Of a DNA stretch of 46,136 bases, positions 14,901 to 22,869 are shown in pieces; the first letter of the stretch is position 1, and each line of letters begins with the position of its first letter. Source of the stretch: Acidimicrobiales bacterium (lineage in GTDB: Bacteria; Actinomycetota; Acidimicrobiia; Acidimicrobiales; AC-9); NCBI GenBank assembly GCA_036491125.1, contig DASXCO010000051.1:1-46136 (forward strand), read 5' to 3'. The position numbers and the translations under genes are program-made. A model generated the notes under the pieces. That model did not search any database, had not been told where the DNA came from, and saw only the letters and a list, made by a program, of their open reading frames with translations.

Positions 14901-16396
14901 GCACCGACCTGGTGATCCGGGGCGCGACGGTCTATGACGGCTCCGCCGGCACTCCGCGTCATGCGGACGTCGCGGTAACCGGGCAGCGGATCGCTGCCAT
15001 CGGCGACCTCACGGCCGAGGCCGCCGGCACCGAGGTCGACGGTCGAGGCCTCGCCCTTGCACCCGGCTTCATCGACGTGCACAGCCACGACGACTTCGCC
15101 GTGTTCCTCACGCCCGCCATGGACTTCAAGGTGGCCCAGGGTGTCACGTGCGACGTCGTGGGCAACTGCGGGCTCGGCGCTGCGCCGTTGCTGGCCGCTG
15201 GTACGTCCATGGCGGTCGTTGTCGCCGACGCGCAGCGCGCATCCCTCCCCGCATGGGACGGGTATGGCGGCTACCTGGACGCGATCGACGCCGATCCCCC
15301 GAGCATCAACCTGGCCGTTCTGGTCGGTCACGGCACCGTGCGAGTGGACGCGGTGGGCAACCAGCGCCGGCCGCCGACCGGCGCCGAGCAAGCGAGGATG
15401 GTCGACCTTCTCGAGGAGGGGCTGGGCGCCGGCTGCGTGGGCTTCTCCACGGGCCTCATCTACGAACCGGGTCGCTACTCCACGTCCGAAGAGCTGGTGG
15501 CGCTGGCCAGCGTCATGGCGAGCCACGCCGGCGTCTATGCCAGCCACATGCGCAACGAGTCCGACCGACTGCTCGACGCGGTGGCCGAGACCATCCACAT
15601 CGGTGAGGCGGGCGGCGTACCAGTCCAGATATCGCACCACAAGGCGAGCGGTCGGGGCGCGTGGGGTCTGGTCAGAGACTCACTGGCGATGATCGACGAG
15701 GCCCGGGCTCGGGGCACCGACGTCACCGCCGACCAGTACCCGTACACCGCAGCCAGCACCAGCCTCGCTGCTGTGGTCCAGAACTACGAGGAGGGTGCGT
15801 CTGGCCTCGGTCCGACCGACTGGTCGGCCGTCGTCATGGCCTCGTCGCCCGGTCACCCTGCCTGGGAGGGCGCCTCGCTGACTGAGCTGGCCGACAGGTT
15901 CGGGGTCGATCCCGTCGACGCAGCGCGGAGAGTCGTCGATGCCGAAGGTTACGCCGCCGCGGTCGTCATCCACTCGATGAACGAGGAGGACGTGCGCACG
16001 GTCATGGCCCATCCCAGCACGATGATCGGATCCGACGGCCTCCCGACGGTCGGCGGCCGACCACACCCCCGCCTCTACGGCACGTTCGCCCGGGTCCTCG
16101 GGCGCTACGTCCGCGACGAACGGGTGCTCACCCTCGAGGAGGCAATCCACCGCATGACTGGCATGCCGGCGGCCAAGTTCGGTCTCGCGGAGCGGGGCGT
16201 CATCGAGGCCGGGGCTTGGGCGGACCTGGTCCTGTTCGATCCCGCCACGGTGGATGACGTCGCGACCTACGAGTCGCCCCGCCGACATCCCGTAGGGATT
16301 CGAAGCGTGTGGGTGAATGGAACGCTCGTGGTCCGCGATGGTGTCCACACCGGCGAGCGACCTGGTCGGGCGGTGCGCAGGGCGCAGACGTCCTAG
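14897..16396 (+). CDS. N-acyl-D-amino-acid deacylase / D-aminoacylase-like amidohydrolase
   Basis: This is a 499-residue metal-dependent hydrolase. It has the N-terminal beta-sandwich start DLVIRGATVYDGSAGTPRHA, GFIDVHSHDDF with the metal HxH, VGNCGLGAAP, YASHMRNESDRLLDAV, VQISHHKASG and the Asp-bearing IGSDGLPTVGG, and it ends with the typical VIEAGAWADLVLFDP. This order matches D-aminoacylases and related N-acyl-amide hydrolases; the natural substrate is unknown. The start is uncertain: the N-terminus fits best from CTG 14897, which overlaps the upstream stop as CTGA. GTG 14912 is the nearest standard codon but would cut the first strand. Confidence 0.85.
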   Translation: MSTDLVIRGATVYDGSAGTPRHADVAVTGQRIAAIGDLTAEAAGTEVDGRGLALAPGFIDVHSHDDFAVFLTPAMDFKVAQGVTCDVVGNCGLGAAPLLAAGTSMAVVVADAQRASLPAWDGYGGYLDAIDADPPSINLAVLVGHGTVRVDAVGNQRRPPTGAEQARMVDLLEEGLGAGCVGFSTGLIYEPGRYSTSEELVALASVMASHAGVYASHMRNESDRLLDAVAETIHIGEAGGVPVQISHHKASGRGAWGLVRDSLAMIDEARARGTDVTADQYPYTAASTSLAAVVQNYEEGASGLGPTDWSAVVMASSPGHPAWEGASLTELADRFGVDPVDAARRVVDAEGYAAAVVIHSMNEEDVRTVMAHPSTMIGSDGLPTVGGRPHPRLYGTFARVLGRYVRDERVLTLEEAIHRMTGMPAAKFGLAERGVIEAGAWADLVLFDPATVDDVATYESPRRHPVGIRSVWVNGTLVVRDGVHTGERPGRAVRRAQTS

Positions 16397-16527
16397 GTTG
16401 TCTGCATGTCCCGTGCCCTTTGCCCGACCGTTCGATATCCTCGTCGCGAGTGCGGGCCCGAGTGGGCGGGCAGGGTGAGAATCGGGGGGAACTGGTCGTG
16501 CTGAGTCGTCGCCTGCCTGGGAGGTAG

Positions 16528-16564
16528 CGAATCGGTCCTCTCGGACCAGCTGTTTTAGCGATTC
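16528..16564. other. Nested inverted repeats in the gap before the IPT/TIG gene
   Basis: GAATCG (16529-16534) and CGATTC (16559-16564) enclose a perfect hairpin, GGTCC-TCTC-GGACC at 16534-16547, with TGTTTTAG between. It may be a structured leader or a weak terminator for the upstream operon. The rest of the 271-base gap (16397-16667) shows nothing I recognise. Confidence 0.45.
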
Positions 16565-16667
16565 CCACGTCTGTGTGTGACAATCGCAGCGCGGGCGTCG
16601 AGGCCTTCATCGGACCACCGGCTGGTGGTCTGGTTGGAGGCCGTCGAGAGGAATAGGGGATGTCGTC

Positions 16668-17414
16668 ATGGACATTGATGACGCCGTAGGTGTCCCTCGA
16701 GACCAGTCGGAACGCTCTGGACTTCGAGAGCCAGCGCTCAGGGCGATGGCCGATGCGGCTCGGCGGGCTCGTGAAACTCCGCTACCGCCACCTCCTTCAC
16801 CTCCCGGCGCTCCGCTGCCGCCACTTCCATCGCCTCCGCTCCCTCCGCCGCTTCCAAGTCCACCGAGACGCCGGAGGCTCGGTCGGGCGGCCGAAGCCGG
16901 GATTCTCGCTGGGGTGGTGATCGCCGCCAGCGTGACGATCGCCCTCAGCACCGGGGGGACCTCGACGACCTCTCGCACGCGGTCTATTGCCCCGGCCAGC
17001 CCAGGACCGCCAGCTACTTTGCTGACGCCTCGGGGGGCTCCGACCCCGATCCCCGCCAGCCCCTCGCCTCCACCACCGCTGCAACCAGCTCCGGAGACCA
17101 CCACGGCGCCTTCTCTGCTCGCGCCTCCGGTGACGGCGGCAGCACCCGCGCCAAGAGGTGCACCGGAGATCTCGTCCATCAGCCCATCTGGGGGCACCGC
17201 CGGACAGGTGGTGGTGATCTCTGGCACCAACCTGATCAGCGCTGACGGACAGATTCTGGCGCGCTTCAACGGGGCGGCGGCGCCGACCCGATGTCCCGCT
17301 CGGACGTCCTGCTCGATCACCGTGCCCGACATCTCGTCGCCTGTATCAACAGTCTCGGTGACGGTGACAACCGGAGCCGGAACGTCGAACGCCCTCACCT
17401 TCTCCTACGGGTGA
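16668..17414 (+). CDS. Pro-rich single-pass membrane protein with IPT/TIG domain
   Basis: This 248-residue protein has four parts. A cytoplasmic N-terminus contains a proline-rich run (about residues 38-66, PPPPSPP-type repeats) ending in a basic cluster RRRR at 67-70. One membrane segment follows at about 78-95 (AGILAGVVIAASVTIALS). A Thr/Pro/Ser-rich extracellular stalk runs to about residue 163. The last part is an immunoglobulin-like IPT/TIG domain (ISSISPSGGTAGQVVVISG ... NALTFSYG) with two Cys that could pair. IPT/TIG domains are binding or structural modules at the cell surface. The ATG at 16668 was chosen as the first in frame. I cannot link it to the catabolic genes. Confidence 0.75.
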   Translation: MDIDDAVGVPRDQSERSGLREPALRAMADAARRARETPLPPPPSPPGAPLPPLPSPPLPPPLPSPPRRRRLGRAAEAGILAGVVIAASVTIALSTGGTSTTSRTRSIAPASPGPPATLLTPRGAPTPIPASPSPPPPLQPAPETTTAPSLLAPPVTAAAPAPRGAPEISSISPSGGTAGQVVVISGTNLISADGQILARFNGAAAPTRCPARTSCSITVPDISSPVSTVSVTVTTGAGTSNALTFSYG

Positions 17415-17442
17415 GGCCTGGAGTCTCGAGGAGAACACGTTC

Positions 17443-17448
17443 TAGAGT
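17443..17448 (+). promoter_or_regulatory. Possible -10 element of a leaderless P450 transcript
   Basis: TAGAGT fits the TANNNT form of actinobacterial -10 boxes and lies 8 bases before the P450 ATG (17457). That ATG has no ribosome binding site at normal spacing; the nearest GAGGAGA is more than 20 bases away. Both facts fit leaderless translation. Confidence 0.35.
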
Positions 17449-17456
17449 GTCGCTCG

Positions 17457-18641
17457 ATGGTGACTCGCGAGATCGACCTCCTCGACGGCGACTTCTACGC
17501 CGGCGACCCCTACCCGACGTACGCGTGGATGCGAGAGCACGCGCCGCTGTATTGGGACGCGACGAACGAGCTCTGGGGCGTCTCCCGCTACGACGACGTG
17601 CTCGAGATCGAGAAGCGCAAGGACGTCTTCATCAACTCTGATCAGAAGAAGGGCGGCTACCGGCCCAACATCCCCGCCGATCCCGCCATGATCGGCCTCG
17701 ACGACCCCCTGCACCACAAGCGGCGTGGGCTCGTGTCTCGTCGCTTCACCCCTCGAGCCGTCGCCGACCGCGAGGAGCACGTCCGGGCTACCGTCAACCG
17801 GCTCTTCGATGTCGTCGAGGCCAAGGGCGGAGAGGCCGAGATCGTGGACGAGCTGGCAGCGCCTCTTCCCGCCATGACGATCGCCTGGCTGCTCGGCTTC
17901 GGGGAGGACGCCTGGCCCCAGCTCAAGGCGTGGTCAGAGCGGACGATCGCCCTTGGCGGCGGGCCGCGGTACATGAATGACGACGGCATGATGGCGGCGA
18001 TGGAGTTCGCCCAGGCCACGTCGGAGCTCCACAGTGCGAGAGTCGGGTGTCCGGCCGACGACGTGATGTCGATCTGGACACAGACCGACGTCGAGGGCCA
18101 GCCACTCGGGGTCGACACGGTCATCTCCGACTGCCTGCTGCTGCTCGACGGAGGCGCCGAGACGACGCGGACCGTGATTGCTCGCACGCTCCTCAACCTG
18201 ATCGGCTGCCCGGACCAGTGGGAGCTGCTCCGGAACGGGGCCGACCTCGGCGTCGCCACCGAGGAGTTCATTCGCTACGTCACGCCGATCCACAACATGT
18301 GCCGGGTGGCCCGGATCGACACCGAGGTTGCCGGGCACGAGGTTGGCGCCGGCCAGCAGGTCGTTCTGATGTACAGCTCGGCCAACCGTGACCTCGCCCA
18401 CTTCGCCGACCCCGAGCGCTTCGATGTCTCCCGCCAGCCCAACGACCACCTGGCATTCGGGTTCGGCACCCATTTCTGTCTGGGAGCGGCGCTGGCCCGC
18501 ATGGAGATCCGGCTCTTCTTCGAGGAGCTGGTCCGCCGGGTGCGGAGCCTGCGGTTGGTGCCGGGCACCCGTCCGGTGGAGATGCCCAACGCCTTCGTGT
18601 TCGGTCTGAAGTCGGCCCACGTGGCCTTCGAGTTCGACTGA
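17457..18641 (+). CDS. Cytochrome P450
   Basis: This is a 394-residue soluble bacterial P450. The heme-binding loop FGFGTHFCLGAALAR places the Cys ligand at residue 341. The I-helix oxygen-activation motif is LLDGGAETTRT (residues about 229-239). The K-helix E-x-x-R lies in EEFIRYVTP, and DDPLHHKRRGLVSRRFTP is the C-helix heme-contact region. The DGGAETTR variant and overall length resemble actinobacterial P450s of the steroid/terpenoid-hydroxylating groups, but I cannot name the CYP family. It needs ferredoxin and reductase partners; none is seen in this window. It is convergent with the next gene, with 20 bases between. Confidence 0.9.
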   Translation: MVTREIDLLDGDFYAGDPYPTYAWMREHAPLYWDATNELWGVSRYDDVLEIEKRKDVFINSDQKKGGYRPNIPADPAMIGLDDPLHHKRRGLVSRRFTPRAVADREEHVRATVNRLFDVVEAKGGEAEIVDELAAPLPAMTIAWLLGFGEDAWPQLKAWSERTIALGGGPRYMNDDGMMAAMEFAQATSELHSARVGCPADDVMSIWTQTDVEGQPLGVDTVISDCLLLLDGGAETTRTVIARTLLNLIGCPDQWELLRNGADLGVATEEFIRYVTPIHNMCRVARIDTEVAGHEVGAGQQVVLMYSSANRDLAHFADPERFDVSRQPNDHLAFGFGTHFCLGAALARMEIRLFFEELVRRVRSLRLVPGTRPVEMPNAFVFGLKSAHVAFEFD

Positions 18642-18661
18642 GCCGGGCCTTTGCGGGTCCG

Positions 18662-19540
18662 CTAGCGTTCGAGCCCGAGCACGCGGAGGGCGTTGGTGCG
18701 GAGGAACTTGGGCCAGACGTCGTCCTTGATGCCCACGGCCGGCAGCTCGGTCATGATGCGCTCGAGTGACAGGCCCATCGGGAAGTACCCCGCGTAGATG
18801 ATCTTGTCCGCACCCCTTGTGTTGGCGTAGTCGATGACCGCCTTCGGGTAGTACTTCGGCGCGAAGGCGCTCGTCGAGTAGTGCAGGCCCGGCCACTTGA
18901 GCATGAGCTTGACAGCCAGCTCGGTCCACGGCTCACAGCCGTGGCGGGTGACGAAGATCAGATCCGGAAAGTCGTACATCACCTCGTCGATGAGCTCGAC
19001 GTGCTGGGGAGCGAACTTGAGGCGCGGTCCAGGCACGCCGGCGCAGCAGAAGATCGGGATCCCCAGCTCGATGCACCTGGCGTAGATGGGGTACATCTTC
19101 TTGTCGTTGATCGCCACCTGGGGGAAGGTGCCGGCGGGGAAGACCCCTGCGGCCCGGACGCCCAACGTCTCGTGCTCGCGCACCAGCTTGCGGATGCCCT
19201 CCATACCCTCGTTGGGGTCGATATTGGCCGAGGGGATGAAGCGGTCGGGATGCCGGCGGATCGCCTCGGCGCCGACCCCGTCGGGATCGCCCACGCCGAT
19301 GAGTCCCTTGTCGATGCCCCAGGTGTCCATCTCCCGCAACGTGAGCCCGATCCTGTTGTCTGTGCCACTGACGTCCTTGTCGGGGACGTCCTTGAACATG
19401 TACTCGGCGGGAAAGGCGAACTCCTCCCGCGACTGCACGTCCTTGGTCTGGCGGGTGATGAAGCGGTAGAGCGCCTTCAAATCGCCGCCCGGGAACCCGA
19501 TCATGGTGTCGACGATCCCGACATCATTGGGCATGGTCAT
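18662..19540 (-). CDS. Amidohydrolase_2-like protein with degenerate metal site
   Basis: The protein is 292 residues, with ATG 19540 preceded by AGAGGTGA. It has the amidohydrolase_2 scaffold (IGLTLREMDTWGIDKGLIGV, DRFIPSANIDPNEGMEGIRK, HETLGVRAAGVFPAG, FPDLIFVTRHGCEPW). However, the first-strand motif reads VDTMIGFP instead of DxH, the mid-barrel His segment reads IFCCAGVPGPR, and the terminal Asp motif (STDYPH in its relatives) reads IIYAGYFPMG. Most expected metal ligands are therefore absent. It may use another mechanism, or bind without classical catalysis. A same-strand SDR starts 123 bases upstream of its ATG region and may be cotranscribed. Confidence 0.78.
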   Translation of the reverse strand: MTMPNDVGIVDTMIGFPGGDLKALYRFITRQTKDVQSREEFAFPAEYMFKDVPDKDVSGTDNRIGLTLREMDTWGIDKGLIGVGDPDGVGAEAIRRHPDRFIPSANIDPNEGMEGIRKLVREHETLGVRAAGVFPAGTFPQVAINDKKMYPIYARCIELGIPIFCCAGVPGPRLKFAPQHVELIDEVMYDFPDLIFVTRHGCEPWTELAVKLMLKWPGLHYSTSAFAPKYYPKAVIDYANTRGADKIIYAGYFPMGLSLERIMTELPAVGIKDDVWPKFLRTNALRVLGLER

Positions 19541-19663
19541 GTGGCGTCACCTCTCGTGAGCATCTGCGGGGATCAATTGCGGCGGTTCGCAAAACAGTCG
19601 AGGGCCTCCCACAGAGGGACGGCCGGCTCGATCGGTGATGCGCGCGTGTTACGGGTTCGTCGC

Positions 19664-20491
19664 TCACGGATCGAACGGTCGGTTGGTCCACGACCGGCCC
19701 CTTCGACGCGAGGACGGGAACCAACCGCCGGCCGCCCCGGTCCCACCGTCGGTGGGGATCGTGTGGCCGACGAGGAAGTCGGAGAGCTCGCTGGCCAGGA
19801 AGACCAGGACGCGGGCCTGATCGAGTGGCTCGCCCATCCGACCGACCGGGAGGAACGTGGGCCACTTGTCCCGCAACTCGGGAGGATCGAACCGCTCGAA
19901 GTCGGACTGCTTCGACTGGGTGAGGTCGGGGGCTATGCCGTTGACCTTGATGCCCTTGCCCGCGAGCTCGACCCCGAGGCACCGCGTGAAATGGATCGCC
20001 GCGGCCTTGAACGCACCGTACACACTGTCGGGCGGGTAGCCCCGGACACCCTCTATCGATGAGACGTTGATGATCGTCCCGCTGGCGCGAGCGAGCATCG
20101 AGGGGAGGAACGCATAGCTGACTCGCAGGATGTGCAGGAGGTTGACCTCGTACAGCGCCTGCCAGTGATCGGGCCCGCCCTCGGCGAACGACGGTGGTAG
20201 GTGCACCCAGTGGCCCACGTTGTTCACGAGGACGTCGATGGGTCCGTGCTGGTCGAGGACGCGGTCTCGCATCTGGTCGACCTGGGCCGCGTCGCGGACG
20301 TCGACAGTGATCGCCGTCGCGGTCCCGCTGTCAGAGATGATGTGCTTGGCGACGTCCTCCGCGGCATCTCCGTCTATGTCGACCACGAGCACCGCGGCCC
20401 CTTCGGAGGCGTACAACTCCGCGGCTGCGGCCCCGATGCCGGCGCCGGCGCCGGTGATCAGAGCCAGTTTGCTCGCCAGCAGTGGCTTCAC
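19664..20491 (-). CDS. SDR family oxidoreductase
   Basis: This is a 275-residue SDR starting VKPLLASKLALITGAGAGIG. It has VLVVDID (NAD-type acidic residue after strand 2), VLVNNVGHW, Ser in INVSSIEG and Tyr/Lys in VYGAFKAAAIH. An unusual proline- and Asp-rich loop (GIAPDLTQSKQSDFERFDPP) replaces the usual 'PG.v.T' region. The GTG at 20491 gives the standard SDR N-terminus; GTG 20557 would add 22 residues with no better ribosome site. The C-terminal tail is Arg-rich. It is divergent from the esterase gene at 20650. Confidence 0.83.
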   Translation of the reverse strand: MKPLLASKLALITGAGAGIGAAAAELYASEGAAVLVVDIDGDAAEDVAKHIISDSGTATAITVDVRDAAQVDQMRDRVLDQHGPIDVLVNNVGHWVHLPPSFAEGGPDHWQALYEVNLLHILRVSYAFLPSMLARASGTIINVSSIEGVRGYPPDSVYGAFKAAAIHFTRCLGVELAGKGIKVNGIAPDLTQSKQSDFERFDPPELRDKWPTFLPVGRMGEPLDQARVLVFLASELSDFLVGHTIPTDGGTGAAGGWFPSSRRRGRSWTNRPFDP

Positions 20492-20649
20492 GCTGTCACC
20501 GCCCGGGGACCTTATCCGCTTCGGTGCCGTCGGCGCCGACCCGATAGGGTCACTCACAACTGGTCAAGTCCCTTGTGCATATGATCTCCGCCATCAGTCG
20601 AACGGCTTCGGCCTCGTCGGAGGCGAAGGCGAAGGTCGGGAGGTACCCC

Positions 20650-21627
20650 GTGTCTGCCAGCCGATCACCCGAATCGAGCATCCTCACGACCCCGGCCGGG
20701 GCGCGAGCGCCCGAGCTGGACCCCGAGCTGGCGCAGCTGGCCGCGGCGTTCCCCGACCTGACCATCGACGACGCCAGCCTGCCCACCCTTCGAGGCCAGC
20801 TCGCGGACATGGTGCAGGCGACGGAGCCGTCGGCCGGAGTGACCCGTACTGACCACGTTGTCGACGAGGAGGCGGGAGTCGTCGTCCGCGTGCACCGACC
20901 GGTGCAGGCGTCGGGTCCGCGAGCGTGCGTCTACTCGATGCACGGCGGAGGCTATGTGATCGGCGACCGAAGCATGGACGACCAGCGACTCGACAGCTGG
21001 TCCTCACGCTTCGGCTGCGTGGGCATCTCGGTGGAGTACCGCCTGGCGCCCGAGCACCCGTTCCCTGCCGCCCACGAGGACTGCTTGACGGGGCTCGAGT
21101 GGGTCTTCGGACATGCCGACGAGCTCGGCGTCGACCCGGCGCGAGTGGGGATCGCAGGTGTCAGCGCAGGAGGAGGTCTGGCGGCCGCGCTCGCCTTGGC
21201 GGCGCGGGACCGTGCGATCCCGATCAGGTTCGCGATGCTCGAGGCGCCGATGCTCGACGACCGCCAGATCACGCCCTCGAGCCAGTACGAAGACCTGGTG
21301 ATCTGGAGCAGGGCGTCCAACTCCTTCGGCTGGCGTGCCTACCTGGCGGGGCTGCATTCCGAGGTGCCGGCCGAGGCGGCACCCGCCCGGGCCGAGGATC
21401 TCAGCGGGCTACCGCCAACCTTCATCTGTGTCGGTGGCGCCGATGGGTTCCGCGACGAGAGCATCGACTACGCGCGACGGCTCGGTGAGGCCGGTGTGCC
21501 CACCGAGCTGCACGTCTACCCCGGTGTACCCCACGGCTTCGAGCTGTTCGTCAACACCCGCGTCGCCCGGCAGGCCCACCAAGACATCGAAGAGTGGGTG
21601 GAGCGCCAGCTCCGTCAGGTGGCCTGA
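20650..21627 (+). CDS. Alpha/beta hydrolase, hormone-sensitive-lipase family esterase
   Basis: The protein is 325 residues from GTG 20650, which has GGGAGG at good spacing; an earlier frame start at 20575 has none. The HSL-family oxyanion motif is SMHGGGYVIG (His at 98). The nucleophile is S172 in GVSAGGGLA, the acid is D265 in GGADGFRDES, and the His is H295 in VPHGFELF. EYRLAPEHPFPAA is the usual family IV motif. These esterases cleave short- to medium-chain or bulky esters in the cytoplasm. It is convergent with the luciferase-like gene, with 9 bases between. Confidence 0.9.
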   Translation: MSASRSPESSILTTPAGARAPELDPELAQLAAAFPDLTIDDASLPTLRGQLADMVQATEPSAGVTRTDHVVDEEAGVVVRVHRPVQASGPRACVYSMHGGGYVIGDRSMDDQRLDSWSSRFGCVGISVEYRLAPEHPFPAAHEDCLTGLEWVFGHADELGVDPARVGIAGVSAGGGLAAALALAARDRAIPIRFAMLEAPMLDDRQITPSSQYEDLVIWSRASNSFGWRAYLAGLHSEVPAEAAPARAEDLSGLPPTFICVGGADGFRDESIDYARRLGEAGVPTELHVYPGVPHGFELFVNTRVARQAHQDIEEWVERQLRQVA

Positions 21628-21636
21628 CACAGCGGC

Positions 21637-22608
21637 TCACCCGGTAGCCGCGGCGGCAGCGGCGGCCTCCAGGTAGGGCCACGCCAGGCTGGGAGGGAGG
21701 CCCCCGACGAGGGGCTGGAGGGCGAGCGGGAAGCCCCGGCCGACGTGTGCGGCGGCGTCCGCGGGGGTGATGATCTGGTAGGGGCCGTGCTCGGCGCGAA
21801 GCTCGTCGATCGTCTTCGCCCGGGAGACCGAAGTGCTGAGCTCCCGGCCCGAGAACCAGCGCCCGTAGCCCAGGGCGTCGACCAGTAGGTACTCGCCGAT
21901 CTCGTCCCAGGCTCGATCGGGGTCCTCGGCCACGAACACCGTTGGGGGCGACTCGGGCGATGGCAACACGCAGCCCGGCGCGTCCACGCCCGCAGCGGCC
22001 GCCTCGCTGCGGTAGGCGCGCTCGAGCTCGGCGTGAGGCTTCTCGGCGACGAACGGCATTCCCAGTCGGCCCGCCCGCCGCGCCGCCGCCTCGCTTCCCC
22101 CGCCGTAGGCCAGGACCGGCCCGCCGTGCGTGAACGGGAGTGGGCGCACCAAGGCCCGTCTCCCATCGACCTCGACCGGCTCGCCGGTCCAGGCCCGGCG
22201 GAGGAAGGCGATCCGCTCCTCGGCGAGGCCACCCCGCCCCCGCCGGTCGACTCCGAACATCTCGAGCTCTTCGGAGCGGTAGCCGATCCCGATGATGTAG
22301 GACACCCGACCCCGGCTCAGGTGGTCGACGACCGCAAGGTCCTCGGCCAGCTTCACCGGCTCGTAGAAGATGAGAAGGAGAGCGCCCACGATGATCGGCA
22401 GCGTTGTCGTCCTTGCCGCGAGGGCAGCCGCCATGGGGACCGGCGAGGGGAGGTAGCCGTCGTCGCTGGCATGGTGCTCGGAGACGACGGCGCTGAGGCA
22501 CCCGTGAACCTCCCCCCAGGCCGCCATGTCGAGAGCCGCCCGGTAGAGGTCGGCACGGCCGTCTGCGTCGCTCATCGTGGCCCGCATGCCGAATCGCATG
22601 GTGAACAT
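21637..22608 (-). CDS. Luciferase-like (LLM class) flavin/F420-dependent oxidoreductase
   Basis: This 323-residue LLM-family protein starts MRFGMR and has CLSAVVSEHHASDDGYLPSP, LPIIVGALLLIFYEPVKLAE and the conserved barrel section VDHLSRGRVSYIIGIGYRSE. These motifs are typical of F420- or FMN-dependent monooxygenases and dehydrogenases. The C-terminus is Ala-rich. ATG 22608 is used; ATG 22599 is also possible. It is divergent from the ABC importer genes, and the gap carries the tandem AT-rich operator described separately, so the two units are likely co-regulated. Confidence 0.85.
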   Translation of the reverse strand: MFTMRFGMRATMSDADGRADLYRAALDMAAWGEVHGCLSAVVSEHHASDDGYLPSPVPMAAALAARTTTLPIIVGALLLIFYEPVKLAEDLAVVDHLSRGRVSYIIGIGYRSEELEMFGVDRRGRGGLAEERIAFLRRAWTGEPVEVDGRRALVRPLPFTHGGPVLAYGGGSEAAARRAGRLGMPFVAEKPHAELERAYRSEAAAAGVDAPGCVLPSPESPPTVFVAEDPDRAWDEIGEYLLVDALGYGRWFSGRELSTSVSRAKTIDELRAEHGPYQIITPADAAAHVGRGFPLALQPLVGGLPPSLAWPYLEAAAAAAATG

Positions 22609-22679
22609 GGCCCGAAACCTATGTCCCTGTCGGGGGACGAGGGCGCTCGTTGCGCCCCGGGGTGCCAGCCGCTACGTTT

Positions 22680-22708
22680 GCATAAAGTATCGGATAAAGT
22701 ATTCGAAC
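22680..22708. promoter_or_regulatory. Tandem AT-rich operator-like element (copy A) before the ABC importer
   Basis: ATAAAGTAT occurs at 22682-22690 and again at 22694-22702, with a 12-base period. The - strand of this block begins TTCGAATACTTTATCC and matches the element at 31721-31748 in 21 of its first 24 bases. It sits in the 261-base divergent gap between the luciferase-like gene and the binding-protein gene and contains several -10-like hexamers. The rest of the gap shows no other signal. Confidence 0.6.
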
Positions 22709-22869
22709 TGTCGTACGGGCGAGTGCTGTGATCAAGGGGGGCATCTTCATATGCTCACGCTGCGAAGCTCCAGGCCACCGAAATGGTCCACGCCTCGGGC
22801 TGTCGCCGGCTCGACGCGCCGGAGCGGCCGTGCCCTGGTGGCGACGTACCGGGAACGGAGGAACCACTC

